Assembly (NCBI RefSeq): GCF_030063305.1
Contig: NZ_JASISV010000002.1
Location: 62,001-126,000, forward strand
Length of the DNA stretch: 64,000 nucleotides
Reading direction: 5' to 3'
DNA from: Salinibacterium sp. G-O1
Lineage (GTDB): Bacteria; Actinomycetota; Actinomycetes; Actinomycetales; Microbacteriaceae
Of this stretch, positions 35,127 through 44,607 are shown in pieces. The notes under the pieces were generated by a model. That model did no database searches. It was not told the origin of the DNA and saw nothing but the letters and a program-made list of their open reading frames with translations. Position 1 is the stretch's first letter. Each line of letters begins with the position of its first letter. A program made the translations under genes and the position numbers.

Positions 35127-36916
35127 TGCAGATCAAGGCGAAGCGGTTGCGGAGCAACCAGTTTTACAGTTCCAACACGATGATCTCCGTCATCCGTAAC
35201 GGGCATATGCACTCTCTTGGGCTGCCCGAGGGCGCGCTGAGGTCCGGGAAGCCCGTGATCGGCATCGCGAACAGCGCGTCAGATTTAGCTCCGTGCAACG
35301 CGCATCTGAGCGATATCGCGGAGTCCGTGAAGCGCGGAGTCCTGGACGCCGGCGGCATTCCGCTGGTATTCCCGACGATCAGTCTCGGCGAGACGAATAT
35401 GGCGCCAACGACCATGCTCTTCCGGAACCTCATGAGCATGGACGTCGAGGAAATGATCCGGGCCAGTCCGATCGACGGAGTCGTGTTGTTGGGCGGTTGC
35501 GACAAGACCGCGCCAGCGCAGCTCATGGGGGCAGCGAGTGTGGACATCCCCACCCTCGTCGTTACCGGCGGACCGATGCTCACGAGCCGATTCAGAGGTA
35601 AACCGCTGGGCACCGGCACCACAGCGTCGAAAATGGCTGACCAGGTGCGAACCGGCGAAATCACGCCCAATGAGTTCTTTGCTACTGAAGTTTGCTACGC
35701 CCGGAGCGCTGGCCACTGCGCCGTGATGGGAACGGCGTCGACCATGGGCAGCACGATCGAGGCTCTCGGCATGCAGCTTCCGGGGACTTCTTCGATACCC
35801 GCCCCGGAAACAGGCAGGCGGCTCGCGGGGCATGAGGCGGGCCGACGCATCGTTGAGATGGTCGCTGAGGATCTGCGACCGTCCGCGATCATGACCCGGG
35901 CGGCCTTTGAGAACGCGATCAAAGTGAGTGCGGCACTCAACGGATCGACCAACGCGGTGTTGCATCTTCTGGCGATCGCAGGGAGGGTCGGCGTCGAGCT
36001 GTCTCTCGACGACTTCGACCGGTGGAGCAGGGACATTCCTCTCCTGGCAAATCTGCAACCCACCGGAACGTACTTCATGGAGGACTTTCATCACGCCGGC
36101 GGCTTGCCAGCGCTGATGGCCCGTCTCACCGATCACCTTCATCTCGACGCGATCACCGTCAGCGGCGGCACGGTCGGTGAGAACCTTGCCTCTGCCGAGT
36201 GCTACGACGACGATGTGATCAGAACTGTCGAGACCGCGCTGGGAACCGGCTTCGGTACAGCCGTTCTGCGGGGAAACCTTGCTCCGCAGGGCGCTGTTAT
36301 CAAGCAGGCGACCGCGAGCGAGTCGCTCATGGTTCACCGCGGTAGGGCGGTCGTCTTCGATTCCATCCGCGAGTGCCAGCTCCACATCGATGACATCGAC
36401 CTCGACATTGATGCGACGTCAGTTCTCGTCGTAAGAAACGCGGGCCCGGCTGGATACCCCGGGATGCCGGAGGTGGGAAAGCTCCCCATCCCGCGCAAGC
36501 TGCTGGCGGCGGGAGTGACCGACATGGTGCGCATATCGGATGCCCGGATCAGCGGCACATCATTCGGCACCGTCATCGTTCATGTCGCACCGGAGGCGGC
36601 CAAGGGTGGGCCGATCGCGTTGGTTCGCACGGGTGACATCATTAGGCTCGACGTCCCGAACCGCAGCCTTTCGCTGGAGGTGGATGAATCCGAGCTCGAG
36701 GTCCGCCGAGCGCTGCTTGCGCGCGATGAGGTGCGGTTCCAGCGCGGCTATGCCCGCCTGTACGTGGATCACGTGCTTCAGGCCGACCGCGGTGCCGATT
36801 TCGACTTTTTGGTCGGCAGCAGCGGATCCGATTTCACCGGGGGAGACCCTCACCTGCCACCGGACGAGAACGAATTGCTGCGACCAGCATTCTCAGCGGC
36901 GGAGACGACAGCATGA
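35123..36916 (+). CDS. IlvD/Edd-family sugar-acid dehydratase
   Basis: A 597-residue Fe-S dehydratase. The three cluster-binding cysteines are in LAPCNAHL, GGCDKTAPAQLMG and GHCAVMGTASTM; the later PGMPEVGKLPIP and SDARISGTSFGTVIVHVAPE motifs complete the family pattern. In this context it should dehydrate an aldonate to a 2-keto-3-deoxy acid for the kinase and aldolase, rather than act in branched-chain amino acid synthesis. ATG at 35123 (ATGATG) overlaps the previous stop. The C-terminal 15 residues are an unconserved acidic tail. A second family member, on the opposite strand at 48609-50327, shows the same motifs. Confidence 0.88.
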   Translation: MMQIKAKRLRSNQFYSSNTMISVIRNGHMHSLGLPEGALRSGKPVIGIANSASDLAPCNAHLSDIAESVKRGVLDAGGIPLVFPTISLGETNMAPTTMLFRNLMSMDVEEMIRASPIDGVVLLGGCDKTAPAQLMGAASVDIPTLVVTGGPMLTSRFRGKPLGTGTTASKMADQVRTGEITPNEFFATEVCYARSAGHCAVMGTASTMGSTIEALGMQLPGTSSIPAPETGRRLAGHEAGRRIVEMVAEDLRPSAIMTRAAFENAIKVSAALNGSTNAVLHLLAIAGRVGVELSLDDFDRWSRDIPLLANLQPTGTYFMEDFHHAGGLPALMARLTDHLHLDAITVSGGTVGENLASAECYDDDVIRTVETALGTGFGTAVLRGNLAPQGAVIKQATASESLMVHRGRAVVFDSIRECQLHIDDIDLDIDATSVLVVRNAGPAGYPGMPEVGKLPIPRKLLAAGVTDMVRISDARISGTSFGTVIVHVAPEAAKGGPIALVRTGDIIRLDVPNRSLSLEVDESELEVRRALLARDEVRFQRGYARLYVDHVLQADRGADFDFLVGSSGSDFTGGDPHLPPDENELLRPAFSAAETTA

Positions 36917-37818
36917 CCAGGTTTCGCGGCATCTTCAGCATCCCGGTCACCCCATTCAACGAATCCGGGGACGTCGATCTGGGTGCGCTGGCATCGGTTG
37001 TCGATTGGTGCATCTCGGAAGGCGCCCATGGTCTCGTAACGCCCGTGTTTGTGAGCGAGTTCTTCACCCTCACCGAGGAAGAAGCGCACCTCGTGCTGGC
37101 CACGACTATCAACGCGGCCGACGGACGAGTCCCGGTGATCGCCGGCGTTTCGGCCGCATCAACCCGAGCCGTGCGGGAGGCGGGGGCCCGGGCGCGTGAT
37201 GCTGGCGCGAGCGCGGCAATCGCGCTTCCTCCTTATGTCAGGAAAGCGACTTTGGCGGGGGTGATCGAATATTTCGAGGTGCTCTCGGCTGCATTCGACG
37301 GGCCCGTATTCGTTCAGAATGCGGAGGGCCCGATCGGCACACCTATGAGCGCCTCGCAGATGCTCGAGCTCACCAAGCGGATCCGGCACGTTTCCTGGGT
37401 GAAGGAGGAGACTCTTCGGTCCAGCCACGTTATTACGGCTCTGCTCGCAAGCTCAGGCGACGGTCTCACAGGCGTCATGGGCGGAAAAGGCAGCCGGTTT
37501 CTTATGGATGAGTACCGTCGCGGCCTCGCCGGAACGATGCCCGGCTGTGAGTTCACTCGACTCAACGTGGAGCTGTGGGGGGCTCTCGAACGCTCAGATC
37601 TGGAGCGCGCTCACGACCTGCACTCGGTGCTGCTGCCGCTTGCATCGATGGAAGACCAGTACGGAGGGCCCGCGTTCTGCAAAGAAGTTCTTCGTAAACG
37701 GGGGGTTATCTCCTCCACAGTCGTCCGCGAGCCTGGTTCACCTCGCATCGACGCTCCGGCGGCACAACTGTTAGACGAACTTCTCGATAGGGCTGACGCA
37801 ATGATGGGACAGAAGTGA
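36913..37818 (+). CDS. DapA-family lyase/aldolase with altered active-site motif
   Basis: A 301-residue TIM-barrel protein of the dihydrodipicolinate synthase superfamily. The Schiff-base lysine is in VSWVKEET near residue 161. Two usual motifs are altered: the GTTGE-type phosphate/carboxylate loop reads VTPVFVSEFFTL, and the catalytic Tyr of the YN motif is replaced (VFVQNAEGPIG near residue 137). The family includes KDG aldolases, keto-deoxy-acid dehydratases and sialic-acid lyases; the altered residues argue for a different substrate from DapA. ATG overlaps the dehydratase stop by four bases. Confidence 0.8.
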   Translation: MTRFRGIFSIPVTPFNESGDVDLGALASVVDWCISEGAHGLVTPVFVSEFFTLTEEEAHLVLATTINAADGRVPVIAGVSAASTRAVREAGARARDAGASAAIALPPYVRKATLAGVIEYFEVLSAAFDGPVFVQNAEGPIGTPMSASQMLELTKRIRHVSWVKEETLRSSHVITALLASSGDGLTGVMGGKGSRFLMDEYRRGLAGTMPGCEFTRLNVELWGALERSDLERAHDLHSVLLPLASMEDQYGGPAFCKEVLRKRGVISSTVVREPGSPRIDAPAAQLLDELLDRADAMMGQK

Positions 37819-38699
37819 AGAAAGTGCTGGTAACCGGGGCCGCGGGCCGGGTCGGCCGCGATGTCGTCCTCGGGCTTCTCCAGGCGGGCCACGGCGTTGT
37901 CGCGGTGGATATCGCCTGGCCCGAGCGCCCTGAGGGCAACCATTCAGAGCTAGTGACGGCGACATTGGATGTCACGGATCGCTCGGGATTGGCCGAGGTG
38001 GCGCAGGGGTGCGATGCAATCGTCCATCTCGCTGGAGTTCCCCGGCCGTTGCCCGACACGCCGGAGGTGAGCTTTGGCACCAACGTGATGGCTGCCTTTG
38101 CCGCCTACCAGGTGGCAGCCGACCTCGGCATCGCGCGTGTTGTGGCCGCCTCCAGCGCCTCGGCGCTCGGACGCGCATGGGCGGAACGTCCCGAGGAGCC
38201 GCTGTACTTTCCGATCGATGAAGCGCATCCCCTCCGGGCCGCCGATCACTATGCTCTCGCCAAAGGCACTGTCGAGAGGATAGGGCAGTCATTCTCGCGC
38301 GAGACGGGACTCACCGCGATCGCGCTTCGCTTCCCGTGGGTGTCCATCGACGAGATGCTCCTGGATCGAGTTGCCCTCGCCAATGCCGATCCCACTGGGG
38401 GAGTCTGGTTTCGGGACATCTGGAGTTACGTCCGACCCGACGACCTCGCGAGCGCGTTCGTCGCAGCAATCGCGGCCGACGCCGCGACCACTACCGTGAA
38501 CATCGTTGCCCCAGACACCCTGATGGAAGCTCCCACCGAAACCCTGCTGAGACAGTACTTTCCCTCGGTCGAGATTCGCGAGCCGATCATCGGAAATGAA
38601 CCAGCGTGGAGTTCCGCGCACGCGAGAAACGTGCTCGGTTTCTCACCGCTGACGTCGTGGCGCGACCTGCAGACCCTCAGCGTGGAACGAGTCAACTGA
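37815..38699 (+). CDS. NAD(P)-dependent epimerase/dehydrogenase (extended SDR)
   Basis: A 294-residue extended SDR. The nucleotide motif GAAGRVG is at residues 8-14, HLAGVP lies near residue 74, and the catalytic Tyr and Lys are in HYALAKG near residue 141-147. Its length and the IALRFPWVSIDEM segment resemble uronate or sugar dehydrogenases of this superfamily. In this operon it could oxidise the imported sugar to a lactone, which the lactonase two genes downstream would open. An epimerase role cannot be excluded. GTG start overlapping the previous stop. Confidence 0.8.
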   Translation: MKKVLVTGAAGRVGRDVVLGLLQAGHGVVAVDIAWPERPEGNHSELVTATLDVTDRSGLAEVAQGCDAIVHLAGVPRPLPDTPEVSFGTNVMAAFAAYQVAADLGIARVVAASSASALGRAWAERPEEPLYFPIDEAHPLRAADHYALAKGTVERIGQSFSRETGLTAIALRFPWVSIDEMLLDRVALANADPTGGVWFRDIWSYVRPDDLASAFVAAIAADAATTTVNIVAPDTLMEAPTETLLRQYFPSVEIREPIIGNEPAWSSAHARNVLGFSPLTSWRDLQTLSVERVN

Positions 38700-39661
38700 T
38701 GAAGCTCTCCTATCAACTGACCCAGGATTTCGGGACTCGCGAACTGGACTTCGTCAAACAACTTGGGCTCGATGTGGTCTCAGTCAACCTGAGCGAGCCC
38801 GGCCCCGGGGACCTGCAACAGGCGGTCGCACGGATCACCGCGAGCGGACTGCAGGTGGGAAACATCGCCGACAAGCGCCTGCGCAACATGCCCGAGGTGA
38901 CGCTGAACCTGCCGGGCCGGGACGAAAGAATCACCGCATTCACCGAACATCTCCACGAGATCGCCGATCTTGGGATGCAGTACATGACCTACGCCCATAT
39001 GGGCAACGGGATCTGGACGTCTCCGCCGAGCGCAACGCGCGGCGGTGCGGTCACTCGCAGCTATAGCGAACGTGACGCGTACGGTTTCTGGATTGACGAC
39101 CGTTTTCACACGCCGCTGAGTCACGGCCGCACATTCTCGGAACAGGAAATTTGGGACAACCTCTTCTACTTCCTCGATCGAGTGCTCCCGGTGGCCGAGA
39201 ATCTGGGCGTCCGAATTGGGGTTCATCCGGACGACCCCCCTCAGGCGGTGGTGGCCGGAGTTCCGAGGCCAGCCTTCTCCAGCCTCGACGGGTATGTTCG
39301 AGTTTTCGACACCGTAGATTCCCCTGCGCTGGGGGCCTGCCTCTGTGTCGGTACGTGGCTCGAGGGCGGCAGCCACAGCGGCGGTGTGCTCACTGCCATT
39401 GACGAGTTCGCTCGCCGGGGGAAGCTGTGGAAGGTCCATCTCCGGAATGTCAGCGCACCCCTGCCCGAGTTCACAGAGACCTTCATCGATGATGGCTACG
39501 GAGACATCAAAGCCGTTGTCTCGGCGCTCGACCGCGTCGGGTTCGATGGCCTGATCATCGCGGACCACGTCCCGACGATGGTGGGCGGCGACCTCACCTC
39601 GTGGGCATATGCGATTGGCTACATCAAGGGCCTCATCGCCTCAGCTGGGTCTGGGCTGTGA
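38699..39661 (+). CDS. Mannonate dehydratase-like TIM-barrel protein
   Basis: A 320-residue xylose-isomerase-like TIM barrel with the VHPDDPP motif near residue 178 that is characteristic of the mannonate dehydratase (UxuA) family. Further metal-binding positions are suggested by KVHLRNV near residue 250 and IADHVPTM near residue 288. It would dehydrate a hexonate to 2-keto-3-deoxygluconate, feeding the same kinase and aldolase. It starts one base before the previous gene ends (TGATG). It is shorter than E. coli UxuA, so a related dehydratase or isomerase activity is possible. Confidence 0.75.
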   Translation: MKLSYQLTQDFGTRELDFVKQLGLDVVSVNLSEPGPGDLQQAVARITASGLQVGNIADKRLRNMPEVTLNLPGRDERITAFTEHLHEIADLGMQYMTYAHMGNGIWTSPPSATRGGAVTRSYSERDAYGFWIDDRFHTPLSHGRTFSEQEIWDNLFYFLDRVLPVAENLGVRIGVHPDDPPQAVVAGVPRPAFSSLDGYVRVFDTVDSPALGACLCVGTWLEGGSHSGGVLTAIDEFARRGKLWKVHLRNVSAPLPEFTETFIDDGYGDIKAVVSALDRVGFDGLIIADHVPTMVGGDLTSWAYAIGYIKGLIASAGSGL

Positions 39662-40620
39662 ACTACACGATCGCTACCGGCTCCTATCAACCTGACGGGG
39701 CTGTGACGCTGTACCGACGCACGACTGAAGGGTTTGAGGCCGTCGGTCGCGGCGGACCTGGACGCGTTTCTTTCATCGCTACCACTCGTGACGGGCTCAC
39801 GGGCGTTGTCGAGGCCGATAGCGGCCAGCTCGTGGAGCTGACTCTGAGCCAGTTGGACGTCTTTACGACGAGTCAGATCGCGCTTCACGAGTCCGCGCCG
39901 TGCTTCCTGGTAGTGCTCCCTGACTCTCAGATCCTGATCGCGAATTATGGATCTGGCTCTGTGACCCTCATGCCGGGGCTCCATACCGTGAGGTTCCCGG
40001 AGCTGCCGTCAGGCCGGGCACCCCGGCAGGAGTCATCCCACGCCCATCATGCGGTCGAGACCTCGTGGGGAACCGTGCTGGTCTCAGATCTCGGATCGGA
40101 TTGCCTCGTCGAACTCGACGTTGAAGCGGATCAGCCTCGCGTCATACGCACCATTCCCATCGCGGCGGGTGCCGGTCCGCGACACATGACCTGGCTGGGG
40201 TCTCGGTTGGTTGTGATCGGGGAACTGGACTCTGCTCTTCACATCTTGTCCATCACGGCATCTGACGCGCGCGAGGTGCAGGTCATCCGCAGCTATGGGG
40301 GTGAAGCAGACGATCAGTCACAGCCATCTCATGTTGCAACCGACCCCACTGGCCGGTGGGTTCTTGTTCTGAACAGGGGCCGCGACACTGTGGCGGTCTT
40401 CGACGGGTCGGAAGAATCCCTGCGACTGCACACCGAGGTGCCCTGCGGTGGCACATGGCCCAGACACTTCGCCTTCGTGGGAGATCGCGTTCTCGTCGCG
40501 AACCAGCGGTCTGACAGCATCGCGGAATTTGAGTTCAATCACCATGAGGGATCACTCCGCCTCATCTCATCCTTCGCGTCGCCCGCGCCATCCTGCATAG
40601 TGGAGATTAATCATGAATGA
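39658..40620 (+). CDS. Lactonase, 7-bladed beta-propeller (6-phosphogluconolactonase type)
   Basis: A 320-residue beta-propeller of the YbhE/Pgl lactonase family. It shows ANYGSGSVTLMP near residue 98, SSHAHHAVET near 126, VSDLGSDCLVELDV near 142, GPRHMTW near 178 and the final TWPRHFAFVGDRVLVANQ blade near 275. It should hydrolyse an aldonolactone produced by the sugar dehydrogenase, giving the aldonate for the IlvD/Edd dehydratase. No signal peptide, so it is cytoplasmic. GTG start with a four-base overlap. Confidence 0.8.
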   Translation: MNYTIATGSYQPDGAVTLYRRTTEGFEAVGRGGPGRVSFIATTRDGLTGVVEADSGQLVELTLSQLDVFTTSQIALHESAPCFLVVLPDSQILIANYGSGSVTLMPGLHTVRFPELPSGRAPRQESSHAHHAVETSWGTVLVSDLGSDCLVELDVEADQPRVIRTIPIAAGAGPRHMTWLGSRLVVIGELDSALHILSITASDAREVQVIRSYGGEADDQSQPSHVATDPTGRWVLVLNRGRDTVAVFDGSEESLRLHTEVPCGGTWPRHFAFVGDRVLVANQRSDSIAEFEFNHHEGSLRLISSFASPAPSCIVEINHE

Positions 40621-42646
40621 CAGTCAGCGTCACGTCGGGCGACGCGTTCTCGGCGCACAGGTTTGGTTCGCGCCAGACGAGTACGACACCGATGCGGAGA
40701 TCGACGCCGTCTTCGACACGATGGCCCAGCATCAGATGCTGCTGGCCAGAGTGAGTCTGAACTGGAACTACGTCAATCCATCACCGGGCGTGTGGGACTT
40801 CGATCTTTTCGACAGGGTGTTCGTCTCGGCTCACCGCCACGGGGTTCAGATCACCGCAACGATCTGGCCGCAGGGCAAATCGGCGACGCTCGGCAACGTG
40901 CCCGATACCAGCGAACGCTGGACGATGGGCGAGGAATATCTGACTCGCGTCATCGAACACTTCCGTCACGCACCTGCCCTCGAAAGCTGGGTCGTCATGA
41001 ACGAGCCAGGACAGCCACCCGCCGAAACGCCGTTTGCGCGCCAGCGGTTCCGCGCATGGCTGAGCGATCGATACGGAACAATCGACGAACTCAACACGGC
41101 ATGGATACAACGAAGCGCACTGACTCCTCACGCCCCATACGCGAGTTTCGACGAGATCGAATTTCGCGAATCCGACTTCGACCCCGTGGTCTGGCTTGTG
41201 CCGCTGATGGACTGGCAGGAGTTCTGGCGAGACCACCTGGCCTGGTACATGGGGTGGGTCTCCGCACAGGTTCGACGTATCGATCCAGACCACCCGCTGC
41301 ACGCCAATCCCCACGGGGTTATCGCCAACCTCGCTGGGCATTCCTTCGATTTCCCCCAGTGGCGGGAGTTTCTGGATTCCCTGGGGGTATCGATCTATCC
41401 GTTACATATGCGGGCATTCGGCGCAGAGCGGCACACGCTTGCGTTCTCCTATGTGATCGAACTTCTCCAGGGCGCCATGGGCTCGAAACCTGTCTGGGTG
41501 ACGGAGCTCGTGGGCGGACACGTGCACTTCTCCCATGACAGCGCCTATTCGCCCGATCCGATCCAGCTCGCTCAATGGCTCTGGGTCTCCTACGCAAGCG
41601 GCGCCGAGCGGGTCGTCATGTGGATGCTCAACGGCAGATGGAAGGCGCGGGAGGCAGGCGAATTCAGCCTTCTCGACTATCTGCGCCGTCCGACCGACCG
41701 ACTCAGAGCGATCTCGGATGTGATCACCTGCATCAATAAGGATCTGGACGGCCTGGAGGGCTCCGAGCCCATGGTCGCCAATGTGACTCTTCTGGTGAGT
41801 CCCGAGACGATGTCCCAGCAATGGATCAGAGAGAAGGGCGATGGAGCACCGGGCAGGGGCAAAGACGCGCACCTGCTGAGCCTGCTCGGAGTGTTTGAGG
41901 CGCTCGCGGCGCTCGGCGTGACCCCGGCGATCGCCCATGCCGATGACTTCGGGTGGGAGGACTCACGCGCAGAACCGCATCTGCTGATCGTGCCCCACGT
42001 CACGGTGATGAGCTCTGAATTGCTGTCGCGACTGCAGCGCTTCGTGCAGCTGGGTAATCATGTCGTGATCGAGGGGCATTCCGGGTTCTACGATCGCACC
42101 GGCATGTTCTGGCCAATGGAGAAGGTGTTCCCGCTCGAAGCGCTGGTGGGCGCGCGACCGATCGAGATCGAGCTGCCCGCGCACGACGTCGAATTGTTGC
42201 TGGGGGATGGAGCGCCGCTCTCGATGCACATGTGGGAAACGAAGCTCGAAATCACAACCGGAGAAGCGATCGCCTCCGTCGAGGGCAGACCAGCCGGAAC
42301 ACAACAGGGAACCGTAGTGTGGCTTCCGCAACTGTTGGGGCTGGCCTCGTTCCAGAGCAGTCCGCAGCGACTCGCCGAGGCTCTCGCACCACTGGTCGAA
42401 CCTTTCCGCACCGATCCGTTCAGGCTCACGTCGACACCCGGTGCCATCGTGCTCCGGACTCTGCGGTTGCGCGATGGCTACCTCACGGTCGTTGCCAACC
42501 AGACATCAGAGGCGCAGGTGGTGAGGCTTGAGGCTCCAGCGGGCTTTATCGGCGAGTCGGTTGGCGCATCGGCGAAGTTTGACGCACAGGGCGACTGCGA
42601 GTTGAGCGCTCACTCGACGGTCGTCACGCGATGGCGTCTGCCGTGA
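40613..42646 (+). CDS. GH42-like beta-galactosidase family glycosidase
   Basis: A 677-residue protein with the GH42 layout: N-terminal TIM barrel (LARVSLNWNYVNPSPGVWDF), acid/base Glu in VVMNEPGQ near residue 130, nucleophile Glu in VWVTELVGG near residue 302, then a trimerisation-type domain (EPHLLIVPHVTVMS) and a small C-terminal beta domain. There is no signal peptide, so it acts on sugars already imported by the ABC system. It overlaps the lactonase gene by eight bases and has GGAG before the ATG. Beta-galactosidase is the commonest activity in the family; a neighbouring glycoside specificity is possible. Confidence 0.8.
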   Translation: MNDSQRHVGRRVLGAQVWFAPDEYDTDAEIDAVFDTMAQHQMLLARVSLNWNYVNPSPGVWDFDLFDRVFVSAHRHGVQITATIWPQGKSATLGNVPDTSERWTMGEEYLTRVIEHFRHAPALESWVVMNEPGQPPAETPFARQRFRAWLSDRYGTIDELNTAWIQRSALTPHAPYASFDEIEFRESDFDPVVWLVPLMDWQEFWRDHLAWYMGWVSAQVRRIDPDHPLHANPHGVIANLAGHSFDFPQWREFLDSLGVSIYPLHMRAFGAERHTLAFSYVIELLQGAMGSKPVWVTELVGGHVHFSHDSAYSPDPIQLAQWLWVSYASGAERVVMWMLNGRWKAREAGEFSLLDYLRRPTDRLRAISDVITCINKDLDGLEGSEPMVANVTLLVSPETMSQQWIREKGDGAPGRGKDAHLLSLLGVFEALAALGVTPAIAHADDFGWEDSRAEPHLLIVPHVTVMSSELLSRLQRFVQLGNHVVIEGHSGFYDRTGMFWPMEKVFPLEALVGARPIEIELPAHDVELLLGDGAPLSMHMWETKLEITTGEAIASVEGRPAGTQQGTVVWLPQLLGLASFQSSPQRLAEALAPLVEPFRTDPFRLTSTPGAIVLRTLRLRDGYLTVVANQTSEAQVVRLEAPAGFIGESVGASAKFDAQGDCELSAHSTVVTRWRLP

Positions 42647-43443
42647 GTGCCGCCGGCTTCGACATCATCGTCGGTGCTGGACAGTCCAACGCATTGCAGT
42701 CAGACGAACCGATTCTCGGAGAGCGCGCAGAGGATGCGCGGGTGCACATCTGGGAGGGTGAGACCAGTCGTGTGGTCGAGTCGAGCGAGACCTACCTGCT
42801 GCCCGAGTTCGCGAGGGAATACGTTCGAACGCTCGCGCCCGAGCGACGAGTGCTGCTCGTCTCTGCCGCCGAGGGCGCAACGGGCTTCACGACGTCGTCA
42901 CTGCAACCCTGTCCGCCAGGCTACAAACCGGGGGTGGGCACGTGGAATCGCGAACTCGTCGACGACCCAGAGAATCTATATCTTCGGCTCGTTACTCGCG
43001 TCACCGACGCTCTGCATGCAAATGCTGGGTCGCGCCTTGTCTGCCTTCTCTGGTCGCAGGGCGAATCGGATTGTATTCGTGAGCCTTTTCTCGATGAACG
43101 GGAGTATGCGGCTCGCCTTGACGACCTGATTGTGACGTTTCGCGCGGATGTGGGCGTTCGGGATCTCCCGGCGATCATCGGGTCGATGGTTCCAGAGTGG
43201 TACCAGGAGACAGCCGAACGACGCAGTATCGCGAGAGCGCTCGAGGAAACCCCCTCCAGGTTGCCCTTCGTCTCGTACGTGTGGGGGCCTTCAGGCCTAC
43301 CGAAGACGGATGAGCCGATCCATTGGGCCACCGAGGCCCAACAAATCCGCGGCACGGAGATGGCCACATCGGGCCTCGCAAGAGCGCTCAGAAACACCGA
43401 CCCGGTCGGCAACCCATTGGCGGATTCTGCCCACGAGGGTTGA
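42643..43443 (+). CDS. SASA/SGNH-type carbohydrate acetylesterase-like protein
   Basis: A 266-residue SGNH-hydrolase of the sialate O-acetylesterase-like group. The nucleophile serine is in GAGQSNA near residue 12, block III is WSQGESD near residue 138 and the catalytic His is probably in PIHWATEAQ near residue 226. GTG 42643 overlaps the previous stop by four bases, matching the pattern of the operon; ATG 42631 is the alternative. It probably removes acyl groups from imported oligosaccharides before or after the glycosidase acts. It is the last gene of the operon. Confidence 0.75.
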   Translation: MSAAGFDIIVGAGQSNALQSDEPILGERAEDARVHIWEGETSRVVESSETYLLPEFAREYVRTLAPERRVLLVSAAEGATGFTTSSLQPCPPGYKPGVGTWNRELVDDPENLYLRLVTRVTDALHANAGSRLVCLLWSQGESDCIREPFLDEREYAARLDDLIVTFRADVGVRDLPAIIGSMVPEWYQETAERRSIARALEETPSRLPFVSYVWGPSGLPKTDEPIHWATEAQQIRGTEMATSGLARALRNTDPVGNPLADSAHEG

Positions 43444-43578
43444 GGGCGTTACTCGCTCAAGGGGCGATAGTCCGAAGCGTCGCTCGACGTCGGCGAGGAC
43501 GCGATCGGCCCCGACGAGCCGATCCTAGCCGTAGGTGGCCTCAGTGGGGGCGCGGTCGGTCGTGGTCACCATCGTCGC

Positions 43579-44607
43579 CTACCCGAGAAGGCGCGGATTG
43601 ACATGCACCTTCGGGCCGGGCCCAGCACCCTCGCCGCGGCGCCCTTCGAGTCGCGCGGGCACGTCCTCGAGAGCGACGACCTCGCTCACGATCGGATCGG
43701 GCACCACAGCGCCACTGGCGAAACTGGCGATGGCCCCGGCCAGCCCCGGCGAGGCTGAGAGGATCCCGACAGCCGTGATGTCCTTCAGCGCGACATCGCG
43801 GGTGTCAACGAGGCTCGGCGTGGATGAGAGGCCGATGTAAACCACGCGGCCCGCAGGCTTGGTAAGCCGCACCGCGAGGGCCGGCATCCCCTCGTTGCTC
43901 GTTGCTTCGATCACCGCGTCAAACTCGTCTTCATGACCATTCGCGAGGTCGTCGAGCTGCCAGGTGTGCTGAACTCCCAGCGACCGCGCGAGTGCAAGGG
44001 ATCCCTCGCGAACTCCGCCGACGTGAACGTCGGCTCCCTCAGCGAGCGCGAACTGGGCGGCGAGCAATCCGATGGTGCCCGAGCCCAGCACGAGAACCCG
44101 GTGGCCGGGTTCGATGTTGGCTGCTCGGACCGCGCGCAAGGAATTGCCACCGGGTTCGACCAGAGCCGCGGCCGTGACGCTCACGCTGTCAGGGATGTGG
44201 AAGGCGAAGCGGGTGGGAATGAGCATCCGCTCCGCCAGGGCTCCCGACCAACCGTCGCGAATACCGACCTCGAAACGCTTGGGGCACACGTGATGGTGGC
44301 CCGCCTGGCAGTATTCGCAGCGGCCGCAGCCGAGCATGGTGTCGCCAGTCACCCGCCTGCCGACCCACGCGAAGTCTTCGGGTGAACCGGCCGCCACCAC
44401 GCGACCGGTCCATTCGTGGCCGAGTCGAAGAGGAAACGTTGTGAATCCCTGTTCGATGTAGGCCATCTCGCCCGTGTAGAGCTCGACATCGGTACCGCAG
44501 ATGCCGACACGCTCTACCTCAACGAGAAGCTCTCCCGGGCTCGCCACCGGTTCCGGGACCTCCTGCACCTCGGCCCTTCGAGGTGCGGTGACAACCAAGG
44601 CGCGCAT
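43579..44607 (-). CDS. Zinc-dependent alcohol/sugar dehydrogenase (MDR)
   Basis: A 342-residue medium-chain dehydrogenase. Catalytic zinc ligands are Cys in VGICGTD and His-Glu in GHEWTG; the structural zinc site is CGRCEYCQAGHHHVC near residues 90-104; the NAD(P)-binding motif is GSGTIGLLAAQ near residue 170. In a sugar-acid cluster it would be the polyol or sugar dehydrogenase starting the pathway. The ATG at 44607 shares its A with the stop of the preceding 17-codon remnant (TGATG). It is the last gene of the minus-strand operon starting at 50327. Confidence 0.88.
   Translation of the reverse strand: MRALVVTAPRRAEVQEVPEPVASPGELLVEVERVGICGTDVELYTGEMAYIEQGFTTFPLRLGHEWTGRVVAAGSPEDFAWVGRRVTGDTMLGCGRCEYCQAGHHHVCPKRFEVGIRDGWSGALAERMLIPTRFAFHIPDSVSVTAAALVEPGGNSLRAVRAANIEPGHRVLVLGSGTIGLLAAQFALAEGADVHVGGVREGSLALARSLGVQHTWQLDDLANGHEDEFDAVIEATSNEGMPALAVRLTKPAGRVVYIGLSSTPSLVDTRDVALKDITAVGILSASPGLAGAIASFASGAVVPDPIVSEVVALEDVPARLEGRRGEGAGPGPKVHVNPRLLG

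Noticed and set aside
35123-36916. Biosynthetic dihydroxy-acid dehydratase (IlvD)
   Set aside because: The family motifs fit, but the gene lies inside a sugar operon between a KDPG-type aldolase and a DapA-type lyase, so a sugar-acid dehydratase is favoured.
43445-43560. Possible C-terminal gene fragment on the minus strand (GADRVLADVERRFGLSPLE)
   Set aside because: The frame has a stop directly before it and no stop at the expected place; no family was recognised, so chance is more likely.
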